Origin: Caprella mutica
Lineage: Eukaryota > Arthropoda > Malacostraca > Amphipoda > Caprellidae
Direction of reading: 5' to 3'
DNA: 64,000 bases
Assembly (NCBI GenBank): GCA_947561585.1
Contig: CANNZV010001613.1
Coordinates: 168,932 to 232,931, forward strand
Below are positions 57,011 to 64,000 of this stretch, piece after piece (within the stretch, counting starts at the first letter, position 1; every line of letters starts with the position of its first letter). Position numbers and translations under genes: made by a program. The notes under the pieces are model-generated. The model was not told the origin of the DNA, searched no databases, and saw only the letters and a program-made list of their open reading frames with translations.

Positions 57011-57404
57011 ATTTATTCACCACAAAATATTAGAGTAGTCTTCTTTGTGATACAACTTGCCATAAAAATTACGCATGTTATTGCTTATCATTCCAAAGCA
57101 GACACCAAATAAAAAACACACACGACGGGAATTATCAGGATAGAAAAGTACATTCACATCGGTCTTTAATATATAGATTATAATATATAGAATAGACAGA
57201 TAAGATAAGTTCTTGGCGACAGATCTAAATAAATCTTATTTTTCCATTGAAACTTGCAGTCTGACATTTAGAATTGAGGTTGACATTCAGGGTTTAATAA
57301 TGACATTTTATTATAAATATCACCATTGCTTCTTTAATATTAATTGGAACATTTGAAAACCTATTGTTTTACCGCACTGGAAATAAATATTTCAACACCT
57401 CACT

Positions 57405-57990
57405 AGTTTGGTAACTAGAGAGTAACTAGTGAGTAACTAGTGAGTAACTAGAGAGTAACTAGAGAGTAACTAGAGAGTAACTAGAGAGTAACTAGAGAGT
57501 AACTAGAGAGTAACTAGAGAGTAACTAGAGAGTAACTAGAGAGTAACTAGAGAGTAACTAGAGAGTAACTAGAGAGTAACTAGAGAGTAACTAGTATAGT
57601 AACTAGTATAGTAACTAGTATAGTAACTAGTATAGTAACTAGTATAGTAACTAGTATAGTAACTAGTATAGTAACTAGTATAGTAACTAGTATAGTAACT
57701 AGTATAGTAACTAGTATAGTAACTAGTATAGTAACTAGTATAGTAACTAGTATAGTAACTAGTATAGTAACTAGTATAGTAACTAGTATAGTAACTAGTA
57801 TAGTAACTAGTATAGTAACTAGTATAGTAACTAGTATAGTAACTAGTATAGTAACTAGTATAGTAACTAGTATAGTAACTAGTATAGTAACTAGTATAGT
57901 AACTAGTATAGTAACTAGTATAGTAACTAGTATAGTAACTAGTATAGTAACTAGTATAGTAACTAGTATAGTAACTAGTGAGTAACTAGT
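57405..57990 (+). repeat. 11-bp then 12-bp tandem arrays
   Basis: 57405-57597: about 17 units of agtaactagag. 57590-57990: about 32 units of agtaactagtat. The second looks derived from the first by a small length change. The minus-strand LVTI open frame is a by-product of the 12-bp period. Confidence 0.95.
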
Positions 57991-58024
57991 GAGTTGTTTC
58001 AAAGCAACTAAAACTAGTATACTA

Positions 58025-59690
58025 GTCATCAACTCATTCATCATTGTGTAAAATGTTCTTCATTCATCATTGTGTAAAATGTTCTTCATTCATCATTGTG
58101 TAAAATGTTCTTCATTCATCATTGTGTAAAATGTTCTTCATTCATCATTGTGTAAAATGTTCTTCATTCATCATTGTGTAAAATGTTCTTCATTCATCAT
58201 TGTGTAAAATGTTCTTCATTCATCATTGTGTAAAATGTTCTTCATTCATCATTGTGTAAAATGTTCTTCATTCATCATTGTGTAAAATGTTCTTCATTCA
58301 TCATTGTGTAAAATGTTCTTCATTCATCATTGTGTAAAATGTTCTTCATTCATCATTGTGTAAAATGTTCTTCATTCATCATTGTGTAAAATGTTCTTCA
58401 TTCATCATTGTGTAAAATGTTCTTCATTCATCATTGTGTAAAATGTTCTTCATTCATCATTGTGTAAAATGTTCTTCATTCATCATTGTGTAAAATGTTC
58501 TTCATTCATCATTGTGTAAAATGTTCTTCATTCATTATTGTGTAAAATGTTCTTCATTCATTATTGTGTAAAATGTTCTTCATTCATTATTGTGTAAAAT
58601 GTTCTTCATTCATCATTGTGTAAAATGTTCTTCATTCATCATTGTGTAAAATGTTCTTCATTCATCATTGTGTAAAATGTTCTTCATTCATCATTGTGTA
58701 AAATGTTCTTCATTCATCATTGTGTAAAATGTTCTTCATTCATCATTGTGTAAAATGTTCTTCATTCATCATTGTGTAAAATGTTCTTCATTCATTATTG
58801 TGTAAAATGATCTTCATTCATTATTGTGTAAAATGATCTTCATTCATTATTGTGTAAAATGTTCTTCATTCATCATTGTGTAAAATGTTCTTCATTCATC
58901 ATTGTGTAAAATGTTCTTCATTCATCATTGTGTAAAATGTTCTTCATTCATCATTGTGTAAAATGTTCTTCATTCATCATTGTGTAAAATGTTCTTCATT
59001 CATCATTGTGTAAAATGTTCTTCATTCATTATTGTGTAAAATGATCTTCATTCATTATTGTGTAAAATGATCTTCATTCATTATTGTGTAAAATGATCTT
59101 CATTCATTATTGTGTAAAATGATCTTCATTCATTATTGTGTAAAATGTTCTTCATTCATTATTGTGTAAAATGATCTTCATTCATTATTGTGTAAAATGA
59201 TCTTCATTCATCATTGTGTAAAATGTTCTTCATTCATCATTGTGTAAAATGTTCTTCATTCATCATTGTGTAAAATGTTCTTCATTCATCATTGTGTAAA
59301 ATGTTCTTCATTCATCATTGTGTAAAATGTTCTTCATTCATCATTGTGTAAAATGTTCTTCATTCATCATTGTGTAAAATGTTCTTCATTCATTATTGTG
59401 TAAAATGATCTTCATTCATTATTGTGTAAAATGATCTTCATTCATTATTGTGTAAAATGTTCTTCATTCATCATTGTGTAAAATGATCTTCATTCATTAT
59501 TGTGTAAAATGATCTTCATTCATTATTGTGTAAAATGTTCTTCATTCATTATTGTGTAAAATGTTCTTCATTCATTATTGTGCAAAATGTTCTTCATTCA
59601 TTATTGTGCAAAATGTTCTTCATTCATTATTGTGCAAAATGTTCTTCATTCATTATTGTGCAAAATGTTCTTCATTCATTATTGTGTTAC
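58025..59690 (+). repeat. 26-bp tandem array, about 64 copies
   Basis: Unit built from cattcatcattgtgtaaaa and tgttctt. Two variable sites (catc/catt and tgttc/tgatc) change in runs, and the last few copies have gtgcaaaa. Confidence 0.97.
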
Positions 59691-59787
59691 TAGGAAGTTC
59701 ACTTTATTGATTTCAGTTTAATTTGTTTATTATTTCAGTGTTGTGTATTGAGTAAACGGAACATGCAATGTTTGCACATACTGACAC

Positions 59788-60590
59788 GAAAAGTGCGGCA
59801 CATTTATCGGTATAGTGCGGCACATTTATCGGTACGGTGCGGCACATTTATCGGTACGGTGCGGCACATTTATCGGTATGGTGTGCCACATTTATCGGTA
59901 CGGTGCGGCACATTTATCGGTATAGTGCGGCACAGTTATCGGTAAGATGCGGCACATTTATCGGTATGGTGCGGCACATATATCGGTATGGTGCGGCACA
60001 TATATCGGTATGGTGCGGCAGATTTATCGGTATGGTACGGCACATTTATCGGTATGGTGCGGCACATTTATCGGTATAGTGCGGCACATTTATCGGTATT
60101 GTGCGTCACATTTATCGGTATAGTGCGGCACATTTATCGGTATAGTGCGGCACATTTATCGGTATAGTGCGGCACATTTATCGGTATAGTGCGGCACATT
60201 TATCGGTAAGGTGCGGCAGATTTATCGGTAAGGTACGGCACATTTATCGGTATGGTGCGGCAGATTTATCGGTATGGTACGGCACATTTATCGGTATGGT
60301 GCGGCACATTTATCGGTATTGTGCGTCACATTTATCGGTATGGTGTGGCACATTTATCGGTATAGTGCGGCACATTTATCGGTATAGTGCGGCACATTTA
60401 TCGGTATAGTGCGGCACATTTATCGGTATAGTGCGGCACATTTATCGGTATAGAGCGGCACATTTATCGGTAAGGTGCGGCACATTTATCGGTAAGGTGC
60501 GGCACATTTATCGGTAAGGTGCGGCACATTTATCGGTATAGTGCGGCACATTTATCGGTATAGTGCGGCACATTTATCGGTAAGTTATCC
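59788..60590 (+). repeat. 22-bp tandem array, about 36 copies
   Basis: Unit built from gtgcggcacatttatcggta plus two bases (tg, ta, ag, tt). GC-richer than its neighbours. Open frames across it are by-products. Confidence 0.96.
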
Positions 60591-61560
60591 TCTATCGTTA
60601 AATGAATATTCATCGTAATATAAATTAGCAGAATGTAAAATAGATAACAAATGGAATTCACCAAAAATATAAATACCATGAAATCAAATTATAAGGAATC
60701 AAATCCAATAAAAAGTATAAACACAACTACGTATTGAATAAAACTTAAAATCGATTGGTAGACGGAGCCCTAATTTCTACAGCAAGAATAACAAGAATAA
60801 CAAAAGGGGTCGAATCCTTTTAGCTGATTAGAAACAACTCCTACATACCTGCCTACATTAGGTAATGACATCACGCATCTAAAACTAAACCTAACGAATT
60901 AAAACAAAAACCTATATCAATCCCTAACTTAAACTAAATAAAATAAAGTTGATTTAAACTATATATTAAAACTAGAAAAGATATTATTATATGCATTCCA
61001 TGCTTTTATTCGAAAGGGCTGACCAAGTAGGTTCGAAACAAAGATTGTCGTCAGAAGTTCTACAGACGCCATCTTGTACAGTACAGAGCCAACCGAGCGG
61101 GCAGACGAAATATACAATATACTCTATAGTGATTGCTATAATACTATAATGGAAACGTGATAGTGATAGTAGTATCCTACTATAGTGATTATACCAAAAG
61201 GAGTTAATTTTATTCAGTAAATTATATTCAAAAAGGCTGATTTCACTTCTGTAGCTAAAGTTAAACATGGCCTCTGGTTTTGGTTTCAGTGAATTTTGAA
61301 CTATTTGGTAATTTTACTGTAATCAAGTTTTATCTTTATCAAGTTTTATCTTTATCAAGTTTTTAAAGATCAGTAAATGGAAATGAAGAAAATATATCAA
61401 TAAAGTGATGTGTTGAAGTGAATCACAAGAATATTCAAAGAGAAATTATCAAAATGGTGTGAAATTTTGGGTTCCAGGTAAAAGAACAAAAACTTTAATT
61501 TGAGCTGAAATTTTAAACAAAAAATTATCATTTAATAATAAAGAAATGATGTAAAAGAAT
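60591..61560. other. AT-rich spacer between arrays
   Basis: 61025-61080 has ggttcgaaacaaagattgtc and gacgccatcttgtacagt, which loosely resemble the family H arm (gtttcgaaacagaaattgtc; gccatcttgtttcg). There is a short tcaagttttatcttta triplet near 61325. No exon seen. Confidence 0.45.
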
Positions 61561-61564
61561 ATAA

Positions 61565-63266
61565 ATTGAGTGATAATTGTTATTAAAGGTGATAATTGTT
61601 ATTAAAGGTGATAATTGTTATTAAAGGTGATAATTGTTATTAAAGCTGATAATTGTTATTAAGGGTGATAATTGTTATTAAAGGTGATAATTGTTATTAA
61701 AGGTGATAATTGTTATTAAAGCTGATAATTGTTATTAAAGCTGATAATTGTTATTAAAGGTAATAATTGTTATTAAAGCTGATAATTGTTATTAAAGGTG
61801 ATAATTGTTATTAAAGATGATAATTGTTATTAAAGGTGATAATTGTTATTAAAGCTGATAATTGTTATTAAAGCTGATAATTGTTATTAAAGGTGATAAT
61901 TGTTATTAAAGCTGATAATTGTTATTAAAGGTGATAATTGTTATTAAAGGTGATAATTGTTATTAAAGATGATAATTGTTATTAAAGGTGATAATTGTTA
62001 TTAAAGGTGATAATTGTTATTAAAGGTGATAATTGTTATTAAAGCTGATAATTGTTATTAAAGCTGATAATTGTTATTAAAGCTGATAATTGTTATTAAA
62101 GGTGATAATTGTTATTAAAGCTGATAATTGTTATTAAAGGTGATAATTGTTATTAAAGGTGATAATTGTTATTAAAGATGATAATTGTTATTAAAGCTGA
62201 TAATTGTTATTAAAGATGATAATTGTTATTAAAGGTGATAATTGTTATTAAAGATGATAATTGTTATTAAAGGTGATAATTGTTATTAAAGCTGATAATT
62301 GTTATTAAAGCTGATAATTGTTACTAAAGGTAATAATTGTTATTAAAGCTGATAATTGTTATTAAAGCTGATAATTGTTATTAAAGGTAATAATTGTTAT
62401 TAAAGCTGATAATTGTTATTAAAGGTGATAATTGTTATTAAAGGTGATAATTGTTATTAAAGCTGATAATTGTTATTAAAGATGATAATTGTTATTAAAG
62501 GTGATAATTGTTATTAGAGATGATAATTGTTATTAAAGGTGATAATTGTTATTAAAGGTGATAATTGTTATTAAAGGTGATAATTGTTATTAAAGGTGAT
62601 AATTGTTATTAAAGATGATAATTGTTATTAAAGGTGATAATTGTTATTAAAGCTGATAATTGTTATTAAAGATGATAATTGTTATTAAAGATGATAATTG
62701 TTATTAAAGGTGATAATTGTTATTAAAGCTGATAATTGTTATTAAAGATGATAATTGTTATTAAAGGTGATAATTGTTATTAGAGATGATAATTGTTATT
62801 AAAGGTGATAATTGTTATTAAAGGTGATAATTGTTATTAAAGGTGATAATTGTTATTAAAGGTGATAATTGTTATTAAAGCTGATAATTGTTATTAAAGG
62901 TGATAATTGTTATTAGAGATGATAATTGTTATTAAAGGTGATAATTGTTATTAAAGGTGATAATTGTTATTAAAGGTGATAATTGTTATTAAAGCTGATA
63001 ATTGTTATTAAAGATGATAATTGTTATTAAAGGTGATAATTGTTATTAGAGATGATAATTGTTATTAAAGGTGATAATTGTTATTAAAGGTGATAATTGT
63101 TATTAAAGGTGATAATTGTTATTAAAGGTGATAATTGTTATTAAAGATGATAATTGTTATTAAAGGTGATAATTGTTATTAAAGCTGATAATTGTTATTA
63201 AAGATGATAATTGTTATTAAAGGTGATAATTGTTATTAAGGATGATAATTGTTATTAAAGGTGATT
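61565..63266 (+). repeat. 19-bp satellite with higher-order structure
   Basis: About 90 units of gataattgttattaaaggt. One base after aaag is g, c or a (also rare aaaggtaat and agag types). The agag variant marks a higher-order period: it ends at 62520, 62786, 62919 and 63052, i.e. spacings of 266, 133 and 133 bp (14, 7 and 7 units). Confidence 0.96.
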
Positions 63267-63433
63267 ATTACAGTAAATAATGTACGGAAATTTAATGACA
63301 GAGGTTGTAAAAAAATGTTAACAATTGCACATTGCAGACACATAGTTACCACATGGATTTAATGTGGCAATGCAGTATATAAATATGTGTTATAAACAAT
63401 AAATCAATCTAACCATCATAAAAACACATAATT

Positions 63434-63522
63434 AACATGTGGTTATGCCATTTTAAAACCATGTCATAAAAACATGTTTTTTATTATATAATTTTAAAAT
63501 GGCATAACCACATATGTTAAAA
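63434..63522. repeat. inverted repeat, about 24-bp arms
   Basis: acatgtggttatgccatttt is repeated inversely as aaaatggcataaccacatatgt around an AT-rich loop (shortened arm: aatggcataaccacat). It may be the tip of a decayed MITE. Confidence 0.65.
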
Positions 63523-63539
63523 AGAGATTATATACATGT

Positions 63540-63815
63540 TTAATTGACCACATTCATATCAACATGTCAATTACCATACTCATAACATGTATTTACCATG
63601 TGTACTCCACCACATTCATATCAACATGTCAATTACCATACTCATAACATGTATTTACCATGTGTACTCCACCACATTCATATCAACATGTCAATTACCA
63701 TACTCATAACATGTATTTACCATGTGTACTCCACCACATTCATATCAACATGTCAATTACCATACTCATAACATGTATTTACCATGTGTACTCCACCACA
63801 TTCATAGCAACATGT
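63540..63815 (+). repeat. 62-bp tandem repeat, about 4.5 copies
   Basis: Units contain accacattcatatcaacatg, tcaattaccatactcataac and atgtatttaccatgtgtact. Acatgt half-palindromes recur and also occur in the inverted repeat just upstream. 63816-64000 shows nothing further. Confidence 0.92.
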
Positions 63816-64000
63816 TAATAAATTAATTTTTAAGAACATTATTGTAATATTAAAGAATTAAGGAGCTTTAGAATTATTTACAAAGTTCATTTTAAAATGC
63901 GTATCATAAATGTAACCTAATTTATTAATTACTTTATTATTTATTTTAGTGCAAGTTAAGCCATCAAAGAAAAATAAACAGAATAATTAAGAAATTGCTA

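Noticed and set aside
57580..58044. Minus-strand 154-codon frame of LVTI repeats
   Set aside because: By-product of the 12-bp array, not a gene.
59748..60409. Several plus-strand frames with RHIYRY repeats
   Set aside because: By-products of the 22-bp array; three frames are open at once, which is typical of short repeats.

Overview
This is a eukaryotic, AT-rich window, most likely from an arthropod; a hemipteran-like insect is my guess, from general genome style only. Two spliced genes lie on the + strand. Their introns and flanks are packed with DNA transposons, MITEs and minisatellites. No rRNA, tRNA or CRISPR was recognised, and no protein gene was seen downstream of 38.2 kb except a transposase.

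Layout. 1-1795 (-): 5' part of a Penelope-like retroelement (RT plus the start of a GIY-YIG domain), running off the window edge. 2327-7180 (+): last seven coding exons of a puratrophin-1/PLEKHG4-type RhoGEF (PH domain and Ser-rich tail), with a 3' UTR ending near a poly(A) signal at 8218. 8545-9499: piggyBac-like non-autonomous element. 10643-38186 (+): complete Exportin-7 (XPO7/RanBP16) gene, reconstructed here as 20 coding exons and 1108 codons with every junction in phase. Its 8.5-kb first intron is a nest of hAT-like MITEs whose 8-bp target duplications can be read directly; intron 9 holds a dead DD37D (maT-type) mariner. 38.2-57 kb: gene-poor DNA with more hAT-like and mariner-like elements. 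It includes two opposed copies of a foldback-like hAT family whose arms are arrays of a 16-bp repeat. Between them lies a structurally intact Tc1/mariner DD37E transposon (48431-50019) with a 337-aa transposase. 57.4-63.8 kb: a chain of six unrelated tandem-repeat arrays.

Most interesting signal. In both genes minisatellites start exactly at splice junctions, and their units straddle the junction, so each unit carries the exon edge plus a splice site. In XPO7 this happens at the donors of exons 7, 8, 12, 16 and 19 (about 11, 39, 4, 44 and 44 copies); in the RhoGEF gene it happens at an acceptor (about 10 copies). At exon 7 the unit is 21 bp, open and in frame, so use of any later donor would add 7-residue repeats to the protein. 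This looks like a recurrent junction-seeded expansion process.
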